From Methylococcaceae bacterium (lineage in GTDB: Bacteria; Pseudomonadota; Gammaproteobacteria; Methylococcales; Methylomonadaceae), in NCBI GenBank assembly GCA_006844585.1, contig SPJM01000344.1:1-64000 (forward strand): DNA of 64,000 bases, read 5' to 3'. The first letter of the stretch is position 1. Each line of letters begins with the position of its first letter. Position numbers and translations under genes: made by a program. Of the stretch, positions 1 to 8,338 are shown in pieces. The notes under the pieces are model-generated. The model ran no database searches, was not told the origin of the DNA, and saw only the letters and a program-made list of their open reading frames with translations.

Positions 1-2
1 GG

Positions 3-1298
3 CCCGCCACCCAAGAGTTAGGCGATAAAGCTTATAAAGCATTAAAACTGCAAGGTTTCGGCGACCACCATATCCACTATTTGAGCGCCGACCCAAGTGA
101 ACGAGATGCAGATGGCGACGGGATTAATGATATTGACGCGGAAGCGACATTGGAGAATTTGCAATCAGCTATTACTGAATGGGCGCTAGATGTAGAAGAT
201 GTTGTCGTTTTCCTAATCGGCCACGGCGGTCAACAATCCTTACACATCAATCGTGATTTTGTGTTGTCGGCAACACAGCTAAATTCATGGCTTGATGATT
301 TACAATCACAAATATCAGGCAAACTCAGCGCTATTATTGATGCTTGTTATTCCGGTAGCTTCATCCCTGTTTTAGCCGCCCAAGATCGTTACATACTCAG
401 CAGCACCAGCAGCGATTCTTTAGCGATTATTGCCAATAAAGGCGGCACCACTTCCTTTTCATATTATTTTTGGGATGAAGTTGTTTTTAGCGGACGTTTA
501 GGTTTTGCCTTTAGCAGCGCCCGGCAATCTATGAGTCGGCAATTGGTTGGCGGAGGCAAAACACAAAAAGCAGTGCTCGATACCAATGGCGACCGTAGCG
601 AAACCAAAGAGGATTACACACTTATCAAAAAATATTGTTATGGATTATGTAATAGCAAAGCTTCCGTTGCGCCCGAAATTGAAAGCGTTGCGCCGCAGGA
701 TGAGTTAAACGGTCAGTTAAAAGCGACCTTAAGCTTAACTATTTCAAATTCCAGCAATGCTATCGCAGACGCCTGGGCCACCATACAACGGCCTGATTAT
801 CATTTTCCATCCGACGACAGCGCCGTGAACAGCCTGCCTCAAATCAAGCTAAATTGCCAAGGAAAGCAATGCGAAGGCGTTTATGATAATTTCAATTTAA
901 ATGGCGAATATCAAGTTACGTTTTATGTGGAGGATACGGAAAACAACACTTCCTTACCGCGCAGCGTTAAATTACATCAAACCGGCAGAGATGATCGAGA
1001 GTGGGATGCGTCATCCGTATTTGAATCAACGACAGGTTTGTTAACGCTTAAAGACATTGAGGTAGGCGGTCAACATTATTATGTGGAGCTAAAAGACCAA
1101 GGCGATTATGTTTTTAGCGTTCATTATGTTCAACCTTTAGCAGGTTCAACCCATACCAAACTATCTAAATTTGACGGCCAAAAAGTTATAATTCCCAGCG
1201 TTTTAGCATTGGGCAATTTTTATTCGCTCAATCTGTTACTGCAAGACGGATTTTTGTTTCAACTGGATTTCGGCAGCATTGCAATTGCCGACGAATAA
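3..1298 (+). CDS. C13-like (legumain/caspase-fold) peptidase, 5' truncated
   Basis: The reading frame is open from the left edge of the window, so the true start lies outside; the TTG at position 81 is not a convincing start. The visible protein carries a His-Gly-Gly motif (His codon 222-224) and an Asp-Ala-Cys-Tyr-Ser-Gly motif (Cys codon 345-347), the catalytic His/Cys dyad arrangement of clan CD peptidases such as family C13. Ahead of it is an Asp-rich DADGDGIND stretch resembling a calcium-binding loop. The C-terminal 200 residues look like beta-rich, Ig-like or accessory domains. The substrate is unknown. It is convergent with the next gene, separated by a hairpin. Domain assignment is from motifs only. 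Confidence 0.75.
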   Translation, partial: PATQELGDKAYKALKLQGFGDHHIHYLSADPSERDADGDGINDIDAEATLENLQSAITEWALDVEDVVVFLIGHGGQQSLHINRDFVLSATQLNSWLDDLQSQISGKLSAIIDACYSGSFIPVLAAQDRYILSSTSSDSLAIIANKGGTTSFSYYFWDEVVFSGRLGFAFSSARQSMSRQLVGGGKTQKAVLDTNGDRSETKEDYTLIKKYCYGLCNSKASVAPEIESVAPQDELNGQLKATLSLTISNSSNAIADAWATIQRPDYHFPSDDSAVNSLPQIKLNCQGKQCEGVYDNFNLNGEYQVTFYVEDTENNTSLPRSVKLHQTGRDDREWDASSVFESTTGLLTLKDIEVGGQHYYVELKDQGDYVFSVHYVQPLAGSTHTKLSKFDGQKVIIPSVLALGNFYSLNLLLQDGFLFQLDFGSIAIADE

Positions 1299-1358
1299 AT
1301 TTCCAGACATATTTGTCTCCACTGTATGGAACATCTATCTCATCCCTCTAAAGCGGTA

Positions 1359-1387
1359 GCAGCTCAGATTTCAGTCTGAGCTGCTTT
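1359..1387. terminator. Hairpin, possible bidirectional terminator
   Basis: A perfect 10-bp stem (GCAGCTCAGA at 1359-1368 with TCTGAGCTGC at 1375-1384) encloses a 6-nt loop and is followed by a short T run on the + strand. It lies between two convergent genes, where a shared terminator is expected. The T tract is weak. Confidence 0.55.
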
Positions 1388-1456
1388 GGGATTACCCAAG
1401 TCTCTTGCTTAATGGGGTAAATATCCCGTCTGTTTCAAATAGAAAACCATTCCCGC

Positions 1457-1879
1457 CTAAAAGAATACATAATAAATCAACCCCAACCCCGCCAAAGTCA
1501 TAATGGCGCCGACAATTGAAGCTGCGACCGGAAACACCATCAAATCAGAACTCAATTGATATGCCTCACTATACTCATCAGGGTTGACCAAAATATCCAC
1601 CCATTCATTGCGTGAGACAGACTTTTGACTGGAAGATATCCGAGCGATAAAACGATAGTTCTGATTTAAGACTTTGTATTCAATCACCGGCGCATACATC
1701 TCAGTAGATCTGCCGGAAGATGTGCTGTGAGTGACTTCAAAATCGACAACCTGACCTTTTTGGCGCATAAAACCGCGTTTTATGCGGCGCACTTTGAATA
1801 GTTCGCTAAGCCCCCATTTCGAAAAGGCTATTCCGGCAAACAACAATAAGAACAGGGTAAAATTTTCTAATTCGTACAT
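1457..1879 (-). CDS. DUF3592-like membrane protein
   Basis: A 140-residue protein with a hydrophobic N-terminal segment (about residues 7-25), a central soluble region and a C-terminal hydrophobic segment (about 115-138). This two-membrane-segment layout with a small beta-rich domain between is typical of DUF3592 proteins of unknown role. An upstream in-frame start exists at 1945, but the ATG at 1879 is preceded by a strong GGAGGAG ribosome-binding site about nine bases away, so that start was chosen. The next gene upstream on the same strand is a UPF0158-like protein; with the start at 1879 the gap is 67 bases, so co-transcription is possible. The family call is by resemblance. Confidence 0.65.
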   Translation of the reverse strand: MYELENFTLFLLLFAGIAFSKWGLSELFKVRRIKRGFMRQKGQVVDFEVTHSTSSGRSTEMYAPVIEYKVLNQNYRFIARISSSQKSVSRNEWVDILVNPDEYSEAYQLSSDLMVFPVAASIVGAIMTLAGLGLIYYVFF

Positions 1880-1946
1880 CCGTCTCTTCTCCTCCGTTGA
1901 ATGAAATATTTTGGGTTCAATCGAGAAGTGATTCGGAACTCGCACA

Positions 1947-2363
1947 TTAGTCCTGAAACTTTATCTCATTTTCCTTACACCATCTTTTTAATGCGCTTTC
2001 TTGTGCCTGCAATTCAAATTCATACCATTTTTCTAAAATCCCTTTTCTTTCCAGTAGCGCCTTAAATTCCGCATAAGCCCCCCTTCTTCTAAAAATCATC
2101 TCAATATCATCTACCTCATTTGCTAAGTGTTGGTAGGCAAAATCAAGCACAAGTTGTTTACCTAATTCCAGTTCATTCTTGTGAGGAATTTCAATATATT
2201 TTTTATCTTCAATATCTTCAGGTAATTCGTCTTCCGTGTCCCCAAAATCGGAATGCCAATAAATTTTTCCAGTTTCCTTATTCAAGAAAGCCTGGTTTGT
2301 ATACATTTGACCACAACTCACAAAATCATTTGCATCCACTATATCTTCGAATTTTACTGTCAT
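1947..2363 (-). CDS. UPF0158 family protein
   Basis: A 138-residue acidic cytoplasmic protein with no membrane segment. It starts with a short strand-forming region (VKFEDIVDA), then a stretch around residues 30-70 rich in Asp, Glu and aromatic residues, then a helical C-terminus ending in ALKRWCKEN. This pattern matches the UPF0158 family, whose biochemical role is not established. The start is supported by an AGAGAA element just upstream. It is transcribed away from hisE, and the 145 bases between them must hold both promoters. It may be co-transcribed with the DUF3592-like gene. Confidence 0.7.
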   Translation of the reverse strand: MTVKFEDIVDANDFVSCGQMYTNQAFLNKETGKIYWHSDFGDTEDELPEDIEDKKYIEIPHKNELELGKQLVLDFAYQHLANEVDDIEMIFRRRGAYAEFKALLERKGILEKWYEFELQAQESALKRWCKENEIKFQD

Positions 2364-2508
2364 AGCGTTCTCTTATAAAACATTTCACACAGTGTAGGCC
2401 GGTTGTTGAAATGAAACGACCCAAACATTTTTTGAAAATTTTCCAGCTCGGATATTGATTCGCATTATAATAGTTAGTCATTCGCAAATACTGAAAAAAT
2501 AACTTAAC

Positions 2509-2832
2509 ATGAATGACATTATCCAACAATTGGCGGACGTTTTGGAACAACGCAAACAGGAAGCCGCTGATAAATCCTATGTCTCCAGCCTTTACCATAA
2601 AGGACTGGATCATATCCTCAAAAAACTGGGTGAAGAGGCGACTGAAACCGTAATCGCCGCCAAAGGCGGAGATAAAGATCAAATAATTTATGAAACGGCG
2701 GATTTATGGTTTCATAGCATGGTCTTATTAGCGCATCAAGGTTTGAAACCGGATGATGTTTTAAAAGAACTGGAAAGACGTTTCGGCTTATCCGGCCTGG
2801 AAGAAAAAGCGCAGCGTCAACAATCGAATTAA
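2509..2832 (+). CDS. hisE: Phosphoribosyl-ATP pyrophosphohydrolase
   Basis: HisE hydrolyses phosphoribosyl-ATP to phosphoribosyl-AMP and pyrophosphate, the second step of histidine synthesis. The 107-residue length is that of a stand-alone HisE. The helix with the metal-binding acidic cluster is visible ([17 protein letters not shown], about residues 38-54), followed by a second acidic helix (ETADLWFH). It is the first gene of a rightward group with tatA, tatB and tatC, with 12 bases to tatA. The partner hisI and the other his genes are 8 kb away on the other strand, so hisE is uncoupled from the main operon here. The hisE-tat linkage is common in proteobacteria. Confidence 0.95.
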   Translation: MNDIIQQLADVLEQRKQEAADKSYVSSLYHKGLDHILKKLGEEATETVIAAKGGDKDQIIYETADLWFHSMVLLAHQGLKPDDVLKELERRFGLSGLEEKAQRQQSN

Positions 2833-2844
2833 TCAGGAGGCCTT

Positions 2845-3063
2845 ATGGGCATCAGTATTACGCAATTAGTCATTATTTTGCTTATCGTCATTGTCTTATT
2901 CGGCACTAAGCGTCTAAAAAACATAGGCGCGGATTTGGGCGGGGCGATAAAAGGTTTTAAAGCCGCCGTTAAGGAAGGTTCTGAAGAAGAGCCTGCATTA
3001 TCTGAAAAAGACGATGATGTTATAGAAGGCAATACCGTTTCCAAAGAAAAAGATAAGGCTTAG
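2845..3063 (+). CDS. tatA: Sec-independent translocase subunit TatA
   Basis: TatA forms the protein-conducting assembly of the twin-arginine pathway in the inner membrane. The 72-residue protein has one N-terminal membrane helix (about residues 5-20), the hinge [14 protein letters not shown] and an amphipathic helix with GFKAAV, then a charged tail. A strong AGGAGG ribosome-binding site sits just before the ATG. The gene lies between hisE and tatB with very short gaps, so the Tat subunits are made from one transcript. Confidence 0.96.
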   Translation: MGISITQLVIILLIVIVLFGTKRLKNIGADLGGAIKGFKAAVKEGSEEEPALSEKDDDVIEGNTVSKEKDKA

Positions 3064-3068
3064 ACGCA

Positions 3069-3374
3069 ATGTTTGATATTGGATTCTGGGAATTATGCCT
3101 GGTGGGCTTAATCAGTTTATTGGTCATCGGCCCGGAAAGACTGCCGAAAGCCGCTCGCATCGCGGGTTATTGGCTAGGCAAATCCCGCTCCATCGTTGCT
3201 AACGTCAAGTCCGAAATCAAAGAAGAGCTGCAGGCTGAAGAAATGCGTCAGATAATAAAGCAACAATCTGAGCTGGAAGAATTTCATAAAGCCTTGCAAC
3301 AAGGCGAAAATATGATCAAGGATGTTGCAAGCTCAGTGACTGAAACAGGTAAAACCAATAAAAAAAGCGATTAA
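3069..3374 (+). CDS. tatB: Sec-independent translocase subunit TatB
   Basis: TatB joins TatC in the receptor complex that recognises twin-arginine signal peptides. The 101-residue protein starts MFDIGFWEL, the usual TatB opening with a Glu in the membrane helix, then has VIGPERLPKAAR at the hinge and a long amphipathic, highly charged helix. TatB is told from TatA by the longer C-terminus and the GPERLP hinge. It lies 5 bases after tatA and 3 bases before tatC, so translation is probably coupled. Confidence 0.95.
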   Translation: MFDIGFWELCLVGLISLLVIGPERLPKAARIAGYWLGKSRSIVANVKSEIKEELQAEEMRQIIKQQSELEEFHKALQQGENMIKDVASSVTETGKTNKKSD

Positions 3375-3377
3375 GGA

Positions 3378-4133
3378 ATGGGCAACGAGGATATAGAAGT
3401 CGAGGAAGAACAAACCTTAATCAGCCATTTGATTGAGTTGCGTCAACGGCTGTTATGGTCAGTATTATTTGTGTTAGTGGTTTTTCTGGCGGCTACGCCC
3501 TTTGTCAACGAGATTTATGAGTTCGTTTCCGAACCGTTGATGAAGCATTTGCCGAAAAACAGCTCGATGATCGCCATTGATGTGGCATCGCCTTTTTTCA
3601 CGCCGTTTAAATTAACCCTGGTCGTCTCGATTTTCGCGTCCATGCCGTTTTTGCTTTATCAGTTCTGGGCGTTTGTGGCGCCAGGGCTTTACCAACATGA
3701 AAAGCGGCTGATTTTTCCTTTGTTATTCGGCAGCACAGTCTTATTTTTTGCCGGTATCGCTTTCGCTTATTTCGTAGTATTCCCACTGGTTTTTATGTTT
3801 TTATCATCGGCCGCGCCTGAAGGGGTAACGATGATGACCGACATCAGCAAGTACCTGGATTTTATCTTAACCTTGTTCTTCGCTTTCGGACTGGCCTTTG
3901 AAGTGCCTATTTTCACCATTTTACTGGTCTGGACCGGCATCACCACGCCTCAAAGCCTGGCGGAAAAGCGTCCTTATGTGATTGTCGGCGCGTTTATCGT
4001 CGGCATGTTTCTAACCCCGCCGGACGCCATTTCCCAAACCTTATTGGCGGTGCCTATCTGGTTGTTGTTTGAAATCGGATTGCTGTTTTCCCGATTTTTT
4101 AAACGCGGCATTGAGAATCAGGAGATAGTTTAA
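3378..4133 (+). CDS. tatC: Sec-independent translocase subunit TatC
   Basis: TatC is the polytopic core of the twin-arginine translocase and binds the signal peptide. The 251-residue protein has six predicted membrane helices. Near the N-terminus is [13 protein letters not shown], the conserved cytoplasmic segment with the functional Glu and Arg, and in the first periplasmic part is [15 protein letters not shown] with the family FxxPGL motif. The start has a short AAGGA only two bases upstream, so translation is probably coupled to tatB. It is the last gene of the hisE-tatABC group. Confidence 0.96.
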   Translation: MGNEDIEVEEEQTLISHLIELRQRLLWSVLFVLVVFLAATPFVNEIYEFVSEPLMKHLPKNSSMIAIDVASPFFTPFKLTLVVSIFASMPFLLYQFWAFVAPGLYQHEKRLIFPLLFGSTVLFFAGIAFAYFVVFPLVFMFLSSAAPEGVTMMTDISKYLDFILTLFFAFGLAFEVPIFTILLVWTGITTPQSLAEKRPYVIVGAFIVGMFLTPPDAISQTLLAVPIWLLFEIGLLFSRFFKRGIENQEIV

Positions 4134-4171
4134 ATTACTTCTCAGAATGATGTTTACCCGGCAAATCAATA

Positions 4172-4765
4172 ATGTTAGCTAAAAAAAACAGTCAAAATGA
4201 AACCATCAGTGTAGATGCCTATTTAGAAAGCGAATCAGTCGCTGAAATCAAACATGAATTGATTGATGGTAAAATCTACGCAATGGCGGGAGCCAGCAAG
4301 AATCATCAACGCATCGCCGGCAATTTTTATGCTGGGTTAAGAAATCATCTTGTTAACCAACCTTGTGAAGCTTTTGGGTCGGATATAAAAGTTAAAGTTG
4401 GCGATAATTTCTTTTATCCGGACGCAATGGTAGTTTGCAACGACGATGAAGAGAATGATTATTACACTGATTCACCCGTCATTATTATTGAGGTGTTATC
4501 CAAATCAACTCGAAAAAACGACAAAACCAGCAAATTAATTGCTTACCTGAATATCCCAAGTCTTCAAGAATACGTGATGATTGAACAAGATTTTGTAGGC
4601 ATTGAAATACTCAGAAAAAAAGATCATTGGTCTCCAAGGAATTATTTTTTAGGCGATGAGGTCAACTTTGAATCCATTAATTTAACGCTGAAAGTTGAAG
4701 AGATTTATCAACGGGTAAACAACGAAGATATGCTGGAATGGTTAGCATCAAAACAGCCGATTTAA
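4172..4765 (+). CDS. Uma2 family (DUF820) restriction-endonuclease-fold protein
   Basis: A 197-residue protein of the Uma2/DUF820 type, which has a PD-(D/E)XK nuclease-like fold but no firmly known function. Seen in the sequence: an N-terminal SVDAYLESESVAEIKHELIDGKIYAMAGAS segment (start of this motif at about residue 14), the FYPDAMVVCNDDEENDYYTDSPVIIIEV core with candidate catalytic Asp and Glu, and a following KSTRKNDKTSKLIAYL motif typical of the family. It begins 38 bases after tatC and overlaps the stop of the convergent SGNH gene by four bases. Members are most common in cyanobacteria and scattered elsewhere, suggesting transfer. Confidence 0.85.
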   Translation: MLAKKNSQNETISVDAYLESESVAEIKHELIDGKIYAMAGASKNHQRIAGNFYAGLRNHLVNQPCEAFGSDIKVKVGDNFFYPDAMVVCNDDEENDYYTDSPVIIIEVLSKSTRKNDKTSKLIAYLNIPSLQEYVMIEQDFVGIEILRKKDHWSPRNYFLGDEVNFESINLTLKVEEIYQRVNNEDMLEWLASKQPI

Positions 4766-5364
4766 ATGCCTCCTCTCTGTTTAAGCAATTCAGCAATGTT
4801 TTCAGCCATCACTCGATAACCTTCATCATTCGGATGCACCCTATCCGATTTCAAGTCCGAATCAGCCAAAATAGTCGGCAAAGTCTCTAAATCCGCGACG
4901 ACCTGCATTTCTTCTGCAATTTGCTGGTAAACAGGCGCGCTTTCCATCATCAATAATTTAGGTTTGGGTACGCCCACTATCATCACTTGCGATCCCTGCT
5001 CCCGCGCTAATTGAATCATTTGCCGCAAATTCTCGATGCTCTGCCGTTCAGGTACTTGTCGGAGTATATCATTGCCGCCATGGATCAATATTAACAAATC
5101 GGGCTGTTCCAATTCCAAAAGCTCGGGCAGGCGTTGTAAACCCCGGCTGCTGATTTCACCGGGAATGCCTTCGTTTATCACGGTCAAACCGGTTAATTCC
5201 TGTAAGATAGCCGGATAATCATTATCCTCCGTTGCTCCGGTTCCATAGGTTAAACTGTCGCCGAACGCTAAAATAACGGCATCTGCGGGTAATTTTTGCA
5301 ACTGCGGTTGATCCGAACCGCAGGCGGTTAAAAAACAACAAACTATTATAATTATTCGCATCAT
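4762..5364 (-). CDS. SGNH/GDSL esterase lipoprotein (TesA-like arylesterase)
   Basis: A lipid-anchored hydrolase of the TesA/arylesterase group. With the start at 5364 (or 5361, two ATGs in tandem) the N-terminus is a short hydrophobic signal ending in a lipobox LTAC, so it is probably a lipoprotein. The SGNH blocks are visible: FGDSLTYG (block I, nucleophile Ser), GGND (block III) and DRVHPNDEGY (block V, Asp and His), with a block II Gly in GIPGEISSRG. A TTG start further upstream at 5397 is not credible because the lipoprotein signal would be buried. The start region overlaps the start codon of folM on the other strand; neither gene has a clear ribosome-binding site. Confidence 0.88.
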   Translation of the reverse strand: MMRIIIIVCCFLTACGSDQPQLQKLPADAVILAFGDSLTYGTGATEDNDYPAILQELTGLTVINEGIPGEISSRGLQRLPELLELEQPDLLILIHGGNDILRQVPERQSIENLRQMIQLAREQGSQVMIVGVPKPKLLMMESAPVYQQIAEEMQVVADLETLPTILADSDLKSDRVHPNDEGYRVMAENIAELLKQRGGI

Positions 5365-6094
5365 GTCTAAAAACGTATTGATTACCGGCGCCGCCAAACG
5401 ATTAGGAGCGGCAAACGCCGTTATGTTACACCAACGGGGCTGTAATATTGTTTTGCACTATCATCATTCCGAACAGCAGGCGCTTGAACTGTGTCAACAA
5501 CTCAACCGCATCAGAGCTGATTCCGCCGTCCCTCTTCAAGCTGATCTGCTCGATTTAAAAGCGGTCAAGTCTTTGGCCGAATCCGCTATGCAGGCATGGG
5601 GGCATATCGATGTGTTGATTAATAATGCTTCAGGCTTTTACCCAACGCCCATCAACAAAGCCACGGAACAAGACTGGGAAAGCTTAGTGGGCGGTAATTT
5701 AAAAGCGCCTTTTTTTCTGGCTCAGGCGTTGCTGGAATCCTTACAACAACATCAAGGCTGCATTATCAATATGATAGATATTCATGCCGAACGCGGTTTG
5801 CCGGATCATCCCATTTACACAATCGCCAAAGCCGGCTTGGCGGCGATGACAAAAAGCCTGGCCAAAGATCTGGCGCCGGATATACGAGTCAACGGCATCG
5901 CCCCCGGCGCTATTTTATGGCCCGAACAATCTTTGCCGCCTCAACAACAAAACGCCTTAATCGAGCGCATCGCTTTAAAAAAGAAAGGCGATGCTTGCGA
6001 TATCAGCAATGCCGTTGAGTTTTTAATTTTTCATGCGGATTATATGACCGGGCAAATAATCACTGTCGATGGGGGGCGGACGCTTTATTGTTGA
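5363..6094 (+). CDS. folM: Pteridine reductase / dihydromonapterin reductase (FolM-type SDR)
   Basis: A 243-residue short-chain dehydrogenase that reduces dihydropterins. The nucleotide motif is TGAAKRLG, where the Arg in place of the usual Gly pattern marks the pteridine reductase subgroup with NADPH preference. NNASGFYPTP follows, and the catalytic YTIAK (Tyr and Lys) with DIHAERGLPDH upstream. The C-terminal part has RVNGIAPGAILWPE, again typical of this subgroup. The convergent neighbours are folK and folB, so this locus concerns pterin or folate metabolism. The ATG overlaps the divergent lipoprotein start by two bases. Confidence 0.9.
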   Translation: MSKNVLITGAAKRLGAANAVMLHQRGCNIVLHYHHSEQQALELCQQLNRIRADSAVPLQADLLDLKAVKSLAESAMQAWGHIDVLINNASGFYPTPINKATEQDWESLVGGNLKAPFFLAQALLESLQQHQGCIINMIDIHAERGLPDHPIYTIAKAGLAAMTKSLAKDLAPDIRVNGIAPGAILWPEQSLPPQQQNALIERIALKKKGDACDISNAVEFLIFHADYMTGQIITVDGGRTLYC

Positions 6095-6095
6095 T

Positions 6096-6115
6096 ATGAA
6101 TGTCATCGCATTCAT
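6096..6115. repeat. Small hairpin between folM and folK
   Basis: ATGAATG (6096-6102) and CATTCAT (6109-6115) form a perfect 7-bp stem with a 6-nt loop between two convergent genes. No T run follows, so terminator function is uncertain. Confidence 0.4.
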
Positions 6116-6133
6116 GTAGGGCTTACGACTGCT

Positions 6134-6631
6134 CTACACAGATAACCAATCAACCTTGATTTTTTTTTGCTGTAGCCCTGATTTATCGAATTGCCGCCAC
6201 ATGTCCGCATAGTTTTTTTTGCTGACCGGGTGTTGCGAAGCGCCTGCAACTTCAGCTAAAGGCTCCAGCACAAAGGCGTAATGTTCAATTTCATCACGGG
6301 GAATTTGCAATCGCCCTTCATGAATGATTTGATCGCCATACAAAACTAAATCCAAATCCAGTGTGCGCGATGAAAATTTTTGGCTATTATGCGTCCGGCC
6401 GTGATCCAGCTCAATTTGCTTTAATTGTTTAGCGATCGCCTTGGCCTCTAACTGCGATTGAAAACCCACAATCAAATTATAAAAGTTATCGCCGTCAAAA
6501 CCGACCGGCGCCGTTTCATAGACGCTGGATACAATGATATCGCCAAACAATTGTTTGATCGCATTGAGGCTGGAAGGAATATTTTTATCCCTGTCGATAT
6601 TACTGCCTATGCTGATATAGCCGGTGGTCAT
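6134..6631 (-). CDS. folK: 6-hydroxymethyl-7,8-dihydropterin pyrophosphokinase
   Basis: FolK transfers pyrophosphate from ATP to hydroxymethyl-dihydropterin, giving the substrate of dihydropteroate synthase. The 165-residue protein has the family signatures: YISIGSNIDRDKNI at the N-terminus, VYETAPVGFDGDNFYN, and the core RTLDLDLVLYGDQ with the metal-binding Asp pair, then IPRDEIEHYAFVLEPLAEV. It is directly downstream of folB with a 3-base gap, so the two are co-transcribed. Confidence 0.95.
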   Translation of the reverse strand: MTTGYISIGSNIDRDKNIPSSLNAIKQLFGDIIVSSVYETAPVGFDGDNFYNLIVGFQSQLEAKAIAKQLKQIELDHGRTHNSQKFSSRTLDLDLVLYGDQIIHEGRLQIPRDEIEHYAFVLEPLAEVAGASQHPVSKKNYADMWRQFDKSGLQQKKIKVDWLSV

Positions 6632-6634
6632 AAA

Positions 6635-6988
6635 TTATCTTTCGCCTCGTTCGATGATAATCCCTACATCTTTAGCGCGGCTGATGGCGCCGCGCTTGTT
6701 CAACATTATTTTGATCCAGGGGATGGAAAATTCCTGTCGCAAAACCTTAGCCAGCTCTTCTATAAGCGTTTCGACCAAAAAAAATTCACTTTGTTCGACA
6801 AATTCCACAATGCGTTCGGAAACTGTCTTATAATCCAAAGCATAACTAATATCGTCGGTTTCCGCCGCCCGCTTAATATCATTGGCCATTTCAATGTCAA
6901 AAACAAGCGTTTGCTTGATTTCCCTTTCCCAGTCATAGATACCGATGACGGCATTGACTTCTAATCCTCTCAAAAAGATGATATCCAT
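6635..6988 (-). CDS. folB: Dihydroneopterin aldolase
   Basis: FolB converts dihydroneopterin to hydroxymethyl-dihydropterin, the step before FolK. The 117-residue protein begins with the typical MDIIFLRGLEVNAVIGIYDWEREIKQ, followed by DISYALDYKTVSERIVEFVE and ETLIEELAKVL, where the Glu and Tyr expected in the active site are present. It is the first gene of a two-gene leftward operon with folK. It is divergent from plsY, with 85 bases between the two starts. Confidence 0.95.
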   Translation of the reverse strand: MDIIFLRGLEVNAVIGIYDWEREIKQTLVFDIEMANDIKRAAETDDISYALDYKTVSERIVEFVEQSEFFLVETLIEELAKVLRQEFSIPWIKIMLNKRGAISRAKDVGIIIERGER

Positions 6989-7073
6989 TTTTAATTTTCC
7001 GGTTATTATATTATCTAAAATCGTACAGTATCGTGGAAACGATGTTGAGTTACAAGTCTAGTAAGAGGTAAAA

Positions 7074-7646
7074 ATGATTGATTGGTTACTTGTGCCGTTA
7101 GCCTATTTATGTGGTTCTGTTTCCAGCGCCATCATCGTCTGTCGGGTCATGGGTTTGGAAGATCCCAGAAGCCAAGGGTCAGGCAATCCCGGGGCGACGA
7201 ATGTCATGCGCATAGGCGGTAAAAAGGCCGCCGCCATCACTTTGTTGGGCGACGCCTTAAAAGGATTCATCCCTGTGCTGGCCGCCAAATTGCTTGGCGT
7301 TGACAGTTTGATATTATCTTGTGTGGTAATGGCCGCATTTCTGGGCCACCTTTATCCTATCTTTTTCGGCTTTAAAGGCGGTAAAGGGGTCGCCACTTCT
7401 TTCGGCGTAACGCTAGGCGTTACCTGGTTGCTGGGTATTATTGTTTCCGGCACTTGGTTATTAGTCTATAAAATCGGCAAAATATCATCTTTATCCGCAT
7501 TAGTCGCCGCCGTTTTAACCCCCGTCTATGTTTGGTTTATCATTGGCGATATCTATCTGGTTATCACTTTTGTGTTGATTTCCATGATTTTACTGTGGCG
7601 TCATCGCAGTAATATCCAGCGATTAATCAGCGGGGAGGAAACCTGA
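7074..7646 (+). CDS. plsY: Acyl-phosphate glycerol-3-phosphate acyltransferase
   Basis: PlsY is the inner-membrane enzyme that moves an acyl group from acyl-phosphate to glycerol 3-phosphate, the first step of phospholipid synthesis. The 190-residue protein has five hydrophobic segments and the three family motifs: SGNPGATNVMR (motif 1, about residues 37-47), LGHLYPIFFGFKGGKGVAT (motif 2, His and GGKG) and the C-terminal WRHRSNIQRL (motif 3). An AAGAGG element precedes the ATG. Genes of the HupE group follow with a one-base gap, so they may share a transcript. The usual tsaD or folB neighbour is present in divergent form as folB. Confidence 0.96.
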   Translation: MIDWLLVPLAYLCGSVSSAIIVCRVMGLEDPRSQGSGNPGATNVMRIGGKKAAAITLLGDALKGFIPVLAAKLLGVDSLILSCVVMAAFLGHLYPIFFGFKGGKGVATSFGVTLGVTWLLGIIVSGTWLLVYKIGKISSLSALVAAVLTPVYVWFIIGDIYLVITFVLISMILLWRHRSNIQRLISGEET

Positions 7647-7647
7647 A

Positions 7648-8337
7648 ATGGGTTTATTTCGATTAACCCTGCTACTCGCAGCAACGCTGTTATTATTTAG
7701 CGAGCCGGGCTTGGCTCATGGCGTAGATCAAAGCACCCGGCAATTTTTAGTTAACAGCCAAGGCGTAGCGATAGCGCCGTTTATCTATATCGGCGCTAAA
7801 CATATGGTCACCGGCTATGATCATTTACTTTTTTTAGTGGGCGTCATTTTCTTTCTGTACCGAACCCGCGATGTTTTGGTCTATGTCAGCCTGTTCACGC
7901 TAGGCCATAGTTTGACGCTGTTAACCGGCGTTTTAGCACATATCAGCGTCAACGCATATTTAATCGACGCCATTATCGGTTTATCGATTGTTTATAAAGG
8001 TTTCGATAACCTGGGAGGCTTTAAAAAAATTTTCGGCTTCCAACCCAACACCCGCATCGCGGTGATGATTTTCGGTTTATTTCATGGTTTCGGCTTAGCA
8101 ACCAAACTTTTAGATTTTCAGCTTCCGGATCAAGGCTTATGGAAAAATCTTCTCGCCTTTAATATCGGCGTTGAACTAGGGCAATTTTTCGCTTTATTAT
8201 TTATCGTTATCGCCCTAAATGTCTGGCGCCGCTCGCCCAGCTTTTACCGATTTTCAACCACAACCAATACCGGATTAATGGCGGGCGGCTTCATTTTATT
8301 CGGTTATCAAATGACAGGCTATTTCATCGCCAGCTAA
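7648..8337 (+). CDS. HupE/UreJ-like membrane protein
   Basis: A 229-residue inner-membrane protein with a cleavable-looking signal (hydrophobic residues 4-17, LAHG near residue 24) and about six further hydrophobic segments. HMVTGYDHLLFLVGVIFF and LGHSLTLLTG are the His-containing motifs of the HupE/UreJ family, thought to move nickel or cobalt. No urease or hydrogenase gene is near, so the metal is not shown here. A GGGAGGAAA ribosome-binding site overlaps the end of plsY. The next gene starts one base after its stop codon, implying co-translation with the anchor protein and perhaps the TonB-dependent receptor. Confidence 0.8.
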   Translation: MGLFRLTLLLAATLLLFSEPGLAHGVDQSTRQFLVNSQGVAIAPFIYIGAKHMVTGYDHLLFLVGVIFFLYRTRDVLVYVSLFTLGHSLTLLTGVLAHISVNAYLIDAIIGLSIVYKGFDNLGGFKKIFGFQPNTRIAVMIFGLFHGFGLATKLLDFQLPDQGLWKNLLAFNIGVELGQFFALLFIVIALNVWRRSPSFYRFSTTTNTGLMAGGFILFGYQMTGYFIAS

Positions 8338-8338
8338 T

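Noticed and set aside
2326-2682. Reading frame on the minus strand opposite hisE
   Set aside because: It is antisense to a conserved enzyme, has no ribosome-binding site and no family features.
4328-4340. GCTGGGTTAA in the Uma2 gene
   Set aside because: It encodes conserved residues, with no inverted partner nearby.
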